Assembly (NCBI RefSeq): GCF_039532605.1
Contig: NZ_BAAARY010000001.1
Coordinates: 558,001-622,000 of the forward strand
DNA: 64,000 nucleotides
From: Pilimelia columellifera
Lineage (GTDB): Bacteria > Actinomycetota > Actinomycetes > Mycobacteriales > Micromonosporaceae
Direction: 5' to 3'
Position numbers and translations under genes: made by a program. Of the stretch, positions 8,418 through 17,299 are shown piece after piece. The notes beneath the pieces were generated by a model that saw nothing but the letters and a program-made list of their open reading frames with translations, did not search any database and was not told the DNA's origin. Positions within the stretch are counted from its first letter, which is position 1. Each line of letters starts with the position of its first letter.

Positions 8418-9593
8418 TCAGGCGCCCAGCCGGGCGCCGGTGTCCGGATGGAACAGGTACAGCCGGCTGGCGTCCACCCAGATCCGTAGCCGGTCGCCGA
8501 CCCGGGCGGCGGACTGGCCGCCGAGCCGGGTGACCAGGCGGTTGCGATTGGAGTCCAGAGCGGCGCCGCCGATCTCCGCGTTCAGTTCGGCCAGCTCCGC
8601 CGACTCGACCCGGTCGCCTTCCACGCCGACATGGACGTAGGTGTCGGAGCCCAAGGACTCGACCATCTCCGCCTCGGCCTCGAACTTTGCCCCTGGGGCA
8701 CGCGCCGTGTCATCGACGAGCCGGGAGTCCTCGAAGTGCTCCGGTCGCAGCCCCACCACGACGCGGGCCGGCCGGCCCGCCGCGTCCCAGTCACGGGCGA
8801 GCGGGGCGGACATCGGCAGGTCACCCAGCGGGCAACGCACCCGGCCCTCCTCGGCCATCCCTGGCAGGAAGTTCATCGCCGGCGATCCGATGAAGCCGGC
8901 GACGAAGAGGTTCACCGGCCGCTCGTACAGCTCCCTCGGCGCGGCGACCTGTTGCACGGCGCCGGATCGCATCACCACCACCCGGTCTCCGAGCGTCATC
9001 GCCTCGACCTGGTCGTGGGTGACGTAGACGGTGGTGGTGCCCAGGCGACGCTGAAGCCGGGACACCACGGCCCGCATCTGCACCCGAAGTTTGGCGTCGA
9101 GGTTGGACAGCGGCTCGTCCATGAGGAAGGCGCGCGGTCGGCGGACGATGGCCCGGCCCATCGCCACCCGCTGCCGCTGGCCGCCGGAGAGGTTCGCCGG
9201 CCGGCGGTCCAGCAGGCTCTCCAGCTCCAGCAGGGCGGCGACCTCCGCGACCCGCGCGGCGACCGACGGCTTGTCGAGCCTGGCCAGGCGCAGCGGGAAG
9301 GCGATGTTCTCGGCGACCGTCAGGTGCGGGTAGAGGGCGTAGGACTGGAACACCATCGCGATGTCGCGCTCGCGGGGGGCGCGCTCGTTCACCCGCTCAC
9401 CGCCGATCAGCAGGTCGCCGGAGGTGATGTCATCCAGCCCCGCGACCATGTTGAGCGTGGTCGACTTGCCGCAGCCAGACGGCCCGACCAGGATCACAAA
9501 CTCGCCGTCGGCGATCTCCAGGTCCACATCGCGCACGACCGCCGTGCCGTCCCCGAACATCTTGGACACTTTGCGCAGCACGATGTCGGCCAT
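8418..9593 (-). CDS. sugC: Trehalose-type ABC importer ATPase SugC
   Basis: 391-residue ATPase of the MalK/UgpC/SugC class. Walker A GPSGCGKST (residues 37-45), signature LSGGQRQRVAMGRA, Walker B FLMDEPLSNLD and switch-His VTHDQ are seen, followed by a C-terminal regulatory OB/TOBE region. It is the last gene of a binding protein-permease-permease-ATPase operon in the order lpqY-sugA-sugB-sugC, and energises import at the inner face of the membrane. The substrate assignment rests on the binding protein. Confidence 0.85.
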   Translation of the reverse strand: MADIVLRKVSKMFGDGTAVVRDVDLEIADGEFVILVGPSGCGKSTTLNMVAGLDDITSGDLLIGGERVNERAPRERDIAMVFQSYALYPHLTVAENIAFPLRLARLDKPSVAARVAEVAALLELESLLDRRPANLSGGQRQRVAMGRAIVRRPRAFLMDEPLSNLDAKLRVQMRAVVSRLQRRLGTTTVYVTHDQVEAMTLGDRVVVMRSGAVQQVAAPRELYERPVNLFVAGFIGSPAMNFLPGMAEEGRVRCPLGDLPMSAPLARDWDAAGRPARVVVGLRPEHFEDSRLVDDTARAPGAKFEAEAEMVESLGSDTYVHVGVEGDRVESAELAELNAEIGGAALDSNRNRLVTRLGGQSAARVGDRLRIWVDASRLYLFHPDTGARLGA

Positions 9594-9602
9594 CGCTACC
9601 CC

Positions 9603-10430
9603 TCAGCCCTTGACCGCGCCGGACGTGAGTCCCGCGACGATCCGCCGCTGGAACACGAGCACGAACACGATGATCGGAATGGTGATCACCACGGCGGCCG
9701 CAGAGATCGCCCCGGTGGGGTCCTCGAACTGCGATTCGCCGGTGAAGAACGACAGGGCCACCGGCACCGTCCGGGAGCGCTCCGTCGAGGTCAGCGACAC
9801 CGCGAACAGGAAATCGTTCCAACAGAAGATGAAGACGAGGATAGCGCTGGTGACCAGACCCGGCGCGGCCAGCGGAGCGATCACGCGGCGGAACGCCTGG
9901 CCAGGCGTCGCGCCGTCCATCGTGGCGGCCCGCTCCAGGTCCCACGGGATCTGCCGGAAGAACGCCGACAGCGTGTAGATCGCCAGCGGCAGCGCGAACG
10001 TGATGTAAGGCAGGATCAGCCCGGGCCAGGTATCGAACAGACCGAGCCGGCGCTCGATGTCGAACAGCGGCGAGATCAGCGACACCTGCGGGAACATCGC
10101 CACCAACAGGGAGACGCCGACCAGCAGCCGCCGCCCGGGGAAATCCAGCCGCGCGACGGCGTACGCCGCCAGCGCCCCGAGCACCACCGCGACGAGCGTG
10201 GCGATCAGGGCGATCCCGATGGAGTTGACCAGCGCCTGGACGAACTGGTCGGTGCGGAAGATCGCCCGGTAGTTGTCCAGGGTCCACTCGCGTGGCACGA
10301 AAGCGCCGTCGCCGAGCGTGGTTGGGGTCTTGAGCGAGAGGGAGGCGATCCACAGCACCGGCGTCAGGGCGAAGACCAGGACGGCCAGGTCGAGCAGACC
10401 CCAGCGCCAGCGGGCCGCGGTGTCGGACAT
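9603..10430 (-). CDS. sugB: Trehalose-type ABC importer permease SugB
   Basis: 275-residue MalG-like permease with six predicted membrane segments and the EAA loop ERAATMDGATPGQAF, which docks on the ATPase. The true start is the ATG at 10430. The frame stays open much further, but upstream sequence is a shadow of sugA. The sugA stop and sugB start share one base (TGATG), indicating coupled translation. Confidence 0.85.
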   Translation of the reverse strand: MSDTAARWRWGLLDLAVLVFALTPVLWIASLSLKTPTTLGDGAFVPREWTLDNYRAIFRTDQFVQALVNSIGIALIATLVAVVLGALAAYAVARLDFPGRRLLVGVSLLVAMFPQVSLISPLFDIERRLGLFDTWPGLILPYITFALPLAIYTLSAFFRQIPWDLERAATMDGATPGQAFRRVIAPLAAPGLVTSAILVFIFCWNDFLFAVSLTSTERSRTVPVALSFFTGESQFEDPTGAISAAAVVITIPIIVFVLVFQRRIVAGLTSGAVKG

Positions 10431-11323
10431 CAGCGCCGCTCCTCCCCGTCGCCGCTGGGGGCGGCGGCGCCGAACAGCCTCACGAAGACGAGGGCGACCA
10501 GCGCCACCATGATGAAGATCAGGACCGACATCGTGGATCCGATGCCGAGGTTCAGTCCCTTGATCAGGTTGTTGTAGGTGGTCATCGAGACGGAGGAGGT
10601 CTGGTTGGCCCCCGACGTCAGCACATAGATGTGGTCGAAGACGCGGAACGCGTCCAGGGTGCGGAAGAGCAGCGCGACCAGGATCGCCGGCCGCATCGCC
10701 GGCAGGGTCACCCGGGTGAATCGCTGCCACGCCGTCGCTCCGTCGGTGGCGGCGGCGCGCAGCAGGTCCTCGGAGACCAGCGCCAGGCCCGCCATCAGCA
10801 GCAGCGCCATGAACGGTGTGGTCTTCCAGATCTCGGCCAGCATGATCACCGCCAGGGCGCTGGCGCGTTCGGTCAGCGGGTCCCCGTTGGCGAAGGCGTT
10901 GGCCAGGTAGCCGGTGCCCGGCGTCCAGGCGTAGCGCCAGGAGAACGCGGCCACGACGGTGACGATCCCGTACGGGATCAGCGCCACGGTGCGGACCAGG
11001 CCCCGGCCGACCAGGGTGCGGTGCATGACCAGTGCCAGTCCCATGCCGAGCACCAGCTCGACGGCGACCGTGACCACCGTGATCAGCCCGGTGACGCTCA
11101 GCGCGGTCCACCAGGCGTCGCTACTGAGGACGGCGGCATAGTTGTCCAGGCCGACGAAGCGGCGCTGATCGGGGAACTTCAGGTCGAAGCGCTGCAACGA
11201 CAGCCAGAAGGAGTAGACGATCGGATAGCCGGTGACGGCGAGCATGACCAGTGCGGCTGGCGCGCAGAGCAGCCAGCCCAGCCGGCGCTCGTCCCGCCGT
11301 CCCCGCGACAGGCGCGTGCTCAC
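10430..11323 (-). CDS. sugA: Trehalose-type ABC importer permease SugA
   Basis: 297-residue MalF-like permease with six predicted membrane segments and an EAA-type loop (RAAATDGATAWQRF). The start is GTG 11323, overlapping the lpqY stop by 4 bases (GTGA). An Arg-rich N-terminus (VSTRLSRGRRDERR) precedes the first hydrophobic segment. It forms the membrane channel together with SugB. Confidence 0.85.
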   Translation of the reverse strand: MSTRLSRGRRDERRLGWLLCAPAALVMLAVTGYPIVYSFWLSLQRFDLKFPDQRRFVGLDNYAAVLSSDAWWTALSVTGLITVVTVAVELVLGMGLALVMHRTLVGRGLVRTVALIPYGIVTVVAAFSWRYAWTPGTGYLANAFANGDPLTERASALAVIMLAEIWKTTPFMALLLMAGLALVSEDLLRAAATDGATAWQRFTRVTLPAMRPAILVALLFRTLDAFRVFDHIYVLTSGANQTSSVSMTTYNNLIKGLNLGIGSTMSVLIFIMVALVALVFVRLFGAAAPSGDGEERR

Positions 11324-12594
11324 GGCAGCACCCCCTTGGAGTCCAGGGCGGCCTGGACGGCGTCGCGTAGCTCCTCGACGGTGTCCGGGCCGATACGCGA
11401 GGGCGGGGAGAGCGCGGCGGCCAGGACGGTGGAGACGTTCTGGTAGGCCGGGGTGAGCGGTCGGTTCGCCGCGTCGCGCAGCTCGGCCAGGATCGTATCG
11501 CGCATCGGGTACGCCTCGGCCATCTGCGGGTCGGCGTAGACGCTCTCGATCGTCGGCGGCACGCCGTCGTTGATGGCCGAGTGCTTCTGGTGCGCGGCGC
11601 TGCGCAGACACAGCGCCGCCTCGAACGCCTGGGCCGGGCGCCGGCTGTACCGGCTGACCGCGAGGTTGTATCCGCCGATGGTGACCCGGCTGGGCCGGCT
11701 ATGGTCCAGCGCCGGGAAGCGCGCCCAGCGCACCTTCGCCGCCAGTTCTGGCGCTCCCTCTCTCATCGCCGGGTAGACGAACGGCCAGTTGAGCTGGAAC
11801 GCCCCGCCGCCGGACTGGAACTCCAGACGTGCCGCGTCCTCCATGGCGTTGCTGAACGACGGGCTGGTCACGCCGGCGGTGGCCAGCCGTCGCAGGGCGT
11901 CCGCGGCCCGCTCGACCGAGGCGTCGACGACCACCCGGGCGCCGGGGTCCGGGACGAGTTGGCCGCCGGCGCTGGCGACCAGGGTGTTGAACAGCACGAC
12001 CAGGCCCTCGTACTGCGCACCCATCGTGATCACCCGGTGGGTACGCCCCTGCGCCTTGAGACGCAGGGCCGTGTCGATCATCTCGTCCCAGGTGCGCGGC
12101 GGGCTGGTGACCAGGTCGGCGCGGTACCAGAGCAGCTGGACGTTGGTGTTCTTTGGCGCGGCGTAGAGGGCGCCGCGGTACGTCGCGGACTCCAGCGGCC
12201 CAGCCAGGGTGCCGCGGCGCGCCTCCGCCGCGGAAGCGTCGTCCCACGGGCGGATCCAGCGGGCGCCGGCGAACTCGGCAGTCCACGTGACGTCGAGCCC
12301 CAGAATGTCCATGCTGGTGTCGGCGGCGGCCAGCCGCCGCACCATCTGCACGCGCTGGTCGTCGGCTCCACGCGGAAGCACCCGGTGGACGATCCGGTAC
12401 CGGCCGCCGGCCTGCGCGGTGCAGGCCGCCACGACGGCGCCCAGGTTCTCCTCGGGAGCGTAGTACAGGTTGATCGTCGGCAGACCGTCGTCGGCCGCGC
12501 CGCCGCAGCCGGCGAGGGCGACCACAGTGGCCGCGGCGAGGGCGGCCGACGCAGCGCGGCGGCGCAGCGTGCTGGCGCTACCCGGTCGGCCCAT
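11320..12594 (-). CDS. lpqY: Trehalose-binding lipoprotein LpqY-like
   Basis: Extracytoplasmic solute-binding lipoprotein of 424 residues. A signal peptide ends in the lipobox ALAGC. Recalled mycobacterial LpqY shares several stretches with it: DVTWTAEFAGA, YAAPKNTNVQLLWYR, EGLVVLFNTLVASAGG, LNWPFVYPAM and KVTIGGYNLAVS. LpqY binds trehalose for SugABC recycling in mycobacteria, so trehalose is the likely ligand; this is by similarity and gene order. ATG 12594 has GGAGAGG seven bases upstream; GTG 12597 is an alternative. The 273 bases upstream (12598-12870) hold no gene and probably the operon promoter. Confidence 0.85.
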   Translation of the reverse strand: MGRPGSASTLRRRAASAALAAATVVALAGCGGAADDGLPTINLYYAPEENLGAVVAACTAQAGGRYRIVHRVLPRGADDQRVQMVRRLAAADTSMDILGLDVTWTAEFAGARWIRPWDDASAAEARRGTLAGPLESATYRGALYAAPKNTNVQLLWYRADLVTSPPRTWDEMIDTALRLKAQGRTHRVITMGAQYEGLVVLFNTLVASAGGQLVPDPGARVVVDASVERAADALRRLATAGVTSPSFSNAMEDAARLEFQSGGGAFQLNWPFVYPAMREGAPELAAKVRWARFPALDHSRPSRVTIGGYNLAVSRYSRRPAQAFEAALCLRSAAHQKHSAINDGVPPTIESVYADPQMAEAYPMRDTILAELRDAANRPLTPAYQNVSTVLAAALSPPSRIGPDTVEELRDAVQAALDSKGVLP

Positions 12595-12870
12595 CACCTG
12601 GCCTCTCCGCCGGCCCGGCCCCTGCGGGCCATCCCGGCATTCTCTCCGTCACCTACCCGTTGACGCAGCCGTGACGCACGGGCCAGGCCGCCTGCGGCGG
12701 TAGCAGGACGTGCGCCGGCACGGGCACCGATACGGTGGCGTACGTCGATGCCTTGCGCCTGAGTATAGGGAGAGACGCTCGATATGGGGCGATTCGATCA
12801 TGCTCTGCCGTTCAGCCCGTGCCTCGGCGCGACGTGCCATGGCGTCCGAGGCCGGCCGACGGCGCGCGGC
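12595..12870 (-). promoter_or_regulatory. Gene-free stretch upstream of lpqY
   Basis: Between the lpqY start and the aryl carrier protein stop. No supported coding frame on either strand. It must hold the lpqY operon promoter and the end of the siderophore-uptake transcript. I see no clear operator motif. Confidence 0.35.
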
Positions 12871-13110
12871 TCAGCGCTTGACCAGGCCCGCCCGTTCGAG
12901 CGCCGACGCCCAGCCGCGGATGGTGGGCGCCTCGGCCAGGTCGGCGAAGCTGATCTCGGCGCCCCGGGCCCGCCACCCTTCGACCAGCGTCATCACCCGG
13001 ACCGAGTCCAGGCCGTGATCGAGCAGGTCATCGTCGACGTCGATCTCATCGGCGGCCACCCCCAGCGCCGTCGCGATCTGCTCCCGCAGCTGGTCCATCA
13101 GCTCACTCAC
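12871..13110 (-). CDS. Free-standing aryl carrier protein (EntB/DhbB C-terminal domain equivalent)
   Basis: 79-residue carrier protein. DHGLDSVRVM contains the phosphopantetheine Ser and, with TLVEGWRARG and APTIRGW, matches the ArCP domain normally fused to isochorismatase in EntB/DhbB/VibB rather than a fatty-acid ACP. It would carry activated 2,3-dihydroxybenzoate to the NRPS condensation domain. GTG 13110 is chosen because AAAGGAG sits 7 bases upstream; GTG 13134 would overlap the permease gene and lacks such a site. It ends the siderophore-uptake operon, about 12 kb from the isochorismatase gene, which itself lacks this domain. Confidence 0.85.
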   Translation of the reverse strand: MSELMDQLREQIATALGVAADEIDVDDDLLDHGLDSVRVMTLVEGWRARGAEISFADLAEAPTIRGWASALERAGLVKR

Positions 13111-13126
13111 TAATCCGCTCCTTTCC

Positions 13127-14194
13127 TCAGCCACGGCCCGAGCGCCACTCGCGTAGCAGCAACCAGGCCAGATACACCCCGCCGATGGCGCCGGTCACGA
13201 CGCCCACGGGCAACTCGACGGGCGCGGTGAGCCGCTGCGCGACCACGTCGCCGACCAGCAGCAGCAGACCCCCCATAGCGGCCGCCGGCAGCATTCCGGG
13301 GCCGGTGGACCGGGTCAGCCGGCGGGCCACCTGGGGAGCGACCAGCGCGACGAACGCCACCGGCCCGGCGCAGGCGGTGGCCACCGCCGTCAACGCGACC
13401 GCCACCCCCAGGGCCGCCAGACGTACCCGGGACACCCGGACGCCGAGGCCGCCGGCCAGTTCGTCGCCCACCTCCAGCATGGACAGCGTCCGCTGCAACG
13501 CCAGCGCCGCCGGCAGCAGGACCGCCAGCGCCGCCCCCATTAGCGCGGCCTCGGGCCAGCGTCGCTCGTAGAGGCTGCCGACGACCCACATGGTGGCCAG
13601 CTTGGCGTCGCTCAGCTCAGCCCGGCTGACCAGGAAATTGTTGTAGGCGACCAGCATGGCGCTGACTCCGATGCCGACGAGCACCAGCAGGTAACCTTGC
13701 GCCCCGCCCCGCAGCGCCAGCAGGTAGACCACCGCCGCGGTGGTCAACCCACCGAGGAACGCCCCAACGGTCGCCTCGGCGGTCCCGCCGCCGAGGACCA
13801 GCAGGACCGTCACGGCGCCGGCGGCGGCGCCCTGCCCGAAGCCGATGATGTCCGGGCTGCCGAGCGGGTTTCGGGTCAGCGTCTGGAAGATCGCCCCGGC
13901 GACTCCGAGGGCCGCGCCCACCGCCAACGCGGTCAACGCCCGGGGCAGCCGGCGCCGGGTGACGAACAGCTCGGCCATCGGGGAGCCCTCGCCGACGATC
14001 GCGCGCGCCGCGTCACCCAGTGGCACCCGATAGTCGCCGACAGACGCCGCGAGGACCAACGCGGCCAGGCACAGCACGAGCAGGAGCAGGCCGACCACCA
14101 GCGGCCGCCAGCGGATCCGGAACGAGATCCGTTCCCCGAACAGCCGCACCGGCGCCGCCGGACGTTGCCGGCTTCGGACGACGTCGGCGTTCAC
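13127..14194 (-). CDS. Ferric-siderophore ABC permease (FecCD/FepG-like)
   Basis: 355-residue FecCD-family permease with about ten predicted membrane segments. The family block GAIFQTLTRNPLGSPDIIGFGQGA is shared with BtuC/FepD. The start is GTG 14194, overlapping the preceding permease stop by 4 bases. It forms a heterodimeric channel with its neighbour. No cognate ATPase (FepC/VctC type) gene is present beside it, so that subunit must be encoded elsewhere. Confidence 0.9.
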   Translation of the reverse strand: MNADVVRSRQRPAAPVRLFGERISFRIRWRPLVVGLLLLVLCLAALVLAASVGDYRVPLGDAARAIVGEGSPMAELFVTRRRLPRALTALAVGAALGVAGAIFQTLTRNPLGSPDIIGFGQGAAAGAVTVLLVLGGGTAEATVGAFLGGLTTAAVVYLLALRGGAQGYLLVLVGIGVSAMLVAYNNFLVSRAELSDAKLATMWVVGSLYERRWPEAALMGAALAVLLPAALALQRTLSMLEVGDELAGGLGVRVSRVRLAALGVAVALTAVATACAGPVAFVALVAPQVARRLTRSTGPGMLPAAAMGGLLLLVGDVVAQRLTAPVELPVGVVTGAIGGVYLAWLLLREWRSGRG

Positions 14195-15234
14195 AGCTGC
14201 GCCATCCGGCGCCGGCGGATGAGCGCGATGAACAGCGGCGCGCCGACGAACGCGGTCACGAGTCCGGCCTCCAGCTCGCCGAGGTCGAGCAGCACCCGCC
14301 CGGTGACGTCGGCGGCGAGGACCAGGCACGGCCCCAGCAGCGCCGAGTAGGCGAGCACCCAGCGTTGGTCCGGCCCGACCAGCGCCCGGGCGGCGTGCGG
14401 GACGGCCAGGCCGACGAACGAGAACGGGCCGGCCGCGGCGGTGGCGGCGCCGCAGAGGACGGTGATGACCCCGGCGGCGGCGAGTCGGGTGTGGCCCAGC
14501 CGTAGCCCCAGCGCCCGGCTGGTGTCGTCGCCGAGGGCGAGGACGTTGAGCGGCCAGGCCAGCGCCAGGCCGGCAAGGACCCCCAAGGCCAGGAACGGCG
14601 CCATCGGAACGAGAACGTCCAGGCCACGGCCGGCCAGGCCGCCGACGATCCAGAACCGGAACTGGTCCAGCGCCTTGTCATCAGCCAGCTGAACGGCCCA
14701 GGTGTAGGCGATGAGGGCGGCGCTGACAGCGGTGCCGGCCAGTGCCAGCCGCACTGGGCCGGTGGCCCGACCGGTGGCGCCGATCGTGTAGACGATTACC
14801 GCCGCCGCGCCGGCGCCAGCGAAGGCGAACCAGATGTACTCCAGCGGACTGGTGAGACCGAGAAAGCTGATCGCCGAGACGACCGCGGCAGCCGCCCCGC
14901 CGTTGACGCCGAGCAGGCCCGGGTCGGCGAGCGGGTTTCGGGTCAGCGCCTGCATGAGCGCCCCCGCGACGCCGAGCGCGGCGCCGACGGCGATCGCGAG
15001 CACCGTCCGGGGGACCCGCTGGCGCGCCACCACGGCGGCGTCGTAGGAGCCGTCCGGGGCCAGCAGGGCGTCCAGGACGGTCGACAGCGGAAGCGAACGT
15101 GCCCCGACGGCCACGCTAGCCAACGCGAGCACGACCAGCAGCGCCAGGCACAGCGCCAGCCCGGCGATCCGGGCGGCGCCGTGCTGGCCGCTGTTGGCCG
15201 CCGCTGGCGCGGCCGTCGAGGTTGCGCTGGTCAC
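14191..15234 (-). CDS. Ferric-siderophore ABC permease (FecCD/FepD-like)
   Basis: 347-residue FecCD-family permease, partner of the downstream permease. ALMQALTRNPLADPGLLGVNGGA is the diagnostic stretch, and many hydrophobic segments follow an Ala/Ser-rich cytoplasmic N-terminus. It begins with GTG 15234, 18 bases after the binding-protein stop. It belongs to an operon with an iron box upstream of its first gene. Confidence 0.9.
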   Translation of the reverse strand: MTSATSTAAPAAANSGQHGAARIAGLALCLALLVVLALASVAVGARSLPLSTVLDALLAPDGSYDAAVVARQRVPRTVLAIAVGAALGVAGALMQALTRNPLADPGLLGVNGGAAAAVVSAISFLGLTSPLEYIWFAFAGAGAAAVIVYTIGATGRATGPVRLALAGTAVSAALIAYTWAVQLADDKALDQFRFWIVGGLAGRGLDVLVPMAPFLALGVLAGLALAWPLNVLALGDDTSRALGLRLGHTRLAAAGVITVLCGAATAAAGPFSFVGLAVPHAARALVGPDQRWVLAYSALLGPCLVLAADVTGRVLLDLGELEAGLVTAFVGAPLFIALIRRRRMAQL

Positions 15235-15252
15235 CGCTGTCGACCAGGCCAG

Positions 15253-16218
15253 TCAGGCGCCGAGGGCCTTGCTGATGTCGTCGAGCACGACGGTGGCGGC
15301 GATGGGCCCGCCGCGGGAGGTCCACGGCACGCCGTCCACAGTGACGACCTTCTTGGCCTGGACGACCTTGAGCTTGGACCAGACCGGGTTCTTCTCGGCC
15401 TGGGCCAGCGCCGCCGCCCCGTCGTTGTTCAGGGTGCCCAGGAACAGCCAGTCGGCGTCGAGGACGTCCAGCTTCTCCAGGCTCACCGGATCGGAAGGCC
15501 CGGTGCCCTCGGTGAGTTGGCCCGCCGGCCGGCCGAGGCCCAGATCGGCGACGATGGTGCTGGCGAAGTGCTGCTTCTGGAGGTAGGACGGGCCCTGCGG
15601 GTTCCACCGGACGAGGCTGACGTCGGCCTTGGCGTTCTTGGCGATCGCGGTCTTGACCTCGCCGACCTTCGCGTCATACGTGGCCAGGACCTCGTTCGCC
15701 TTGTCGTTGCGGTTCAGCGCCTCGGCCACGCCCTTAAGGCTGGTCTTCCAGTCGTCCTCGACGGTGCTGGTGACCACGGTCGGGGCGATCGCGTTGAGGT
15801 CGGCGATCTGCTTGGGGTCCGGCTTGACGAAGTGGCCGTACAGGATGACGTCCGGTTTCGGGCTCAGCGCGGCGATAGCCTCGACATTCGGCTTGATGAT
15901 CTCGCCGACGATGGTCGCGCCAGGCGCCTTGTCCTTCAGATAGCCGGCGATGCTGTTGCCCTGGCGGGACTTGCTAGCGCCGATCGGCGTGACGCCGAGA
16001 GCGATGGCGGCGTCCAGGTCGGTCTCCGCGAGCGCCACGACGTTGGTCGGCTTGACCGGAACCTTGACCTGCGCGCCGGTCGCGTCGGTGACGGTGCGGG
16101 TTTCGCCGGTCGCGGCTGGCGCGGTGGTGTCGCCGCCGCCGCCACAGCCAGCGAGCGCTACCACGCCGGCCACTGCCAACGCGGTGAGCCGCGCCGGCGC
16201 GAGGAGCTTGCGAATCAT
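15253..16218 (-). CDS. Ferric-siderophore-binding lipoprotein (FepB/FecB-like)
   Basis: 321-residue periplasmic-binding-protein-like lipoprotein (TroA/FecB fold). The lipobox is ALAGC followed by a Gly run. VTDATGAQVKVPVKPTNVVAL is the usual start of the FecB domain. It would capture the ferric catecholate outside the membrane and hand it to the two permeases downstream. It is the first gene of the uptake operon, with an IdeR/DmdR-like box about 50-65 bases upstream of its ATG. Confidence 0.9.
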   Translation of the reverse strand: MIRKLLAPARLTALAVAGVVALAGCGGGGDTTAPAATGETRTVTDATGAQVKVPVKPTNVVALAETDLDAAIALGVTPIGASKSRQGNSIAGYLKDKAPGATIVGEIIKPNVEAIAALSPKPDVILYGHFVKPDPKQIADLNAIAPTVVTSTVEDDWKTSLKGVAEALNRNDKANEVLATYDAKVGEVKTAIAKNAKADVSLVRWNPQGPSYLQKQHFASTIVADLGLGRPAGQLTEGTGPSDPVSLEKLDVLDADWLFLGTLNNDGAAALAQAEKNPVWSKLKVVQAKKVVTVDGVPWTSRGGPIAATVVLDDISKALGA

Positions 16219-16263
16219 GGTTCTCCCAATCAGGTGAAGGGCGAGCGCCGGCAGGCTAGCAGG

Positions 16264-16282
16264 CCAGGCGAGCCTTACCTAA
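16264..16282 (-). promoter_or_regulatory. IdeR/DmdR-type iron box, uptake operon
   Basis: On the minus strand TTAGGTAAGGCTCGCCTGG matches 15 of 19 positions of the DtxR/IdeR consensus TWAGGTWAGSCTWACCTWA by my count. It lies 46 bases upstream of the siderophore-binding lipoprotein start, where an iron-loaded repressor would block transcription. Confidence 0.75.
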
Positions 16283-16524
16283 TCAGGCGACGAGGTCGCG
16301 AGGCATCGGGAGGGCTCGCCGTCATGCATCGATACCCCTCCCTGCCCATGCGCCCCATCGGCCGCCGCGGCTAGGGGACCCGAACTCATGATCAACTAAC
16401 CCGCTGCCCGCTACTGACCCACGCTCCTAGCGTTACCGCCGACAGCAACGTTCTCGGTAGTGCCATAGGTGGCGGCGGTCTGATGGGATTGGGTATCTAT
16501 CCATGCCAGCCGAAATGGGGTCCG

Positions 16525-17298
16525 ATGGCCGGTTCGCTGGAGCCCCGCTCCGCACCTGTACAGGCGCTGCGCCCGGCGCCGATCGCTTACACCGTCGGCC
16601 TCAGAAAGGTCTACGGTGAGGGCGAGTCGCAAGTCCTCGCACTGTGCAATGTAGACATACAGCTTCAGGCGGCCGAGTTCACCGCCATCATGGGTCCGTC
16701 GGGATCCGGGAAGTCCACACTGCTGCAGTGCATGGCCGGTCTCGACCATCCCACAGGCGGTCAGGTGGTGGTCGAGGGTGTGGATCTCGGTCGACTGTCC
16801 CCGGGTAGGCTCACCGACCTACGCAGGGACCGACTCGGCTTCGTGTTCCAGTCGTTCAACCTGATTCCTCAGCTCACCGCGTTGGAGAATCTGACGCTGT
16901 CCGAACGGCTGGGCGGCGCCCGCGTCGACCCCGCCTGGCTGTCGCACCTGACCACGGCCTTCGGCCTGACCGATCGGCTGCACCATCGGCCGGCACAGCT
17001 ATCCGGCGGCCAGCAGCAGAGGGTGGCGGTAGCGCGTGCGCTGGCCCACCGGCCGGCGATCGTTTTCGCCGACGAGCCGACCGGCAATCTCGATTCCCGT
17101 ACCGGCGCAGAGGTCTTACGCCTGCTGCGAAACGCTGTCGCGCAGACTGGGCAGACCGTGGCGATGGTGACCCACGACCCCGTCGCCGCCGCGTATGCGC
17201 ACCGCGTCGTGTTTCTGCGCGACGGCGCTGTTGTCGCCCATCTGGCCTCACCGACCGCAGAAGCCGTGCTGCAGCGGCTTGCCATCTTGGAGGGTTGA
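16525..17298 (+). CDS. ABC transporter ATPase (LolD/MacB type)
   Basis: 257-residue ATPase with GPSGSGKST, VFQSFNLIPQ (Q-loop), LSGGQQQRVAVARAL and IVFADEPTGNLDS, the last being typical of MacB/LolD ATPases that pair with FtsX-type permeases. ATG 16483 is also possible, but its 14 extra residues look unlike the family. The permease gene follows after one base. Such pairs are mechanotransmitters or exporters of peptides, drugs or lipoproteins; the substrate is unknown. Confidence 0.85.
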   Translation: MAGSLEPRSAPVQALRPAPIAYTVGLRKVYGEGESQVLALCNVDIQLQAAEFTAIMGPSGSGKSTLLQCMAGLDHPTGGQVVVEGVDLGRLSPGRLTDLRRDRLGFVFQSFNLIPQLTALENLTLSERLGGARVDPAWLSHLTTAFGLTDRLHHRPAQLSGGQQQRVAVARALAHRPAIVFADEPTGNLDSRTGAEVLRLLRNAVAQTGQTVAMVTHDPVAAAYAHRVVFLRDGAVVAHLASPTAEAVLQRLAILEG

Positions 17299-17299
17299 C

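Noticed and set aside
8631..10577. 648-codon open frame on the plus strand
   Set aside because: Antisense to sugC and sugB; Arg/His/Asp/Gly-rich with no recognisable fold.
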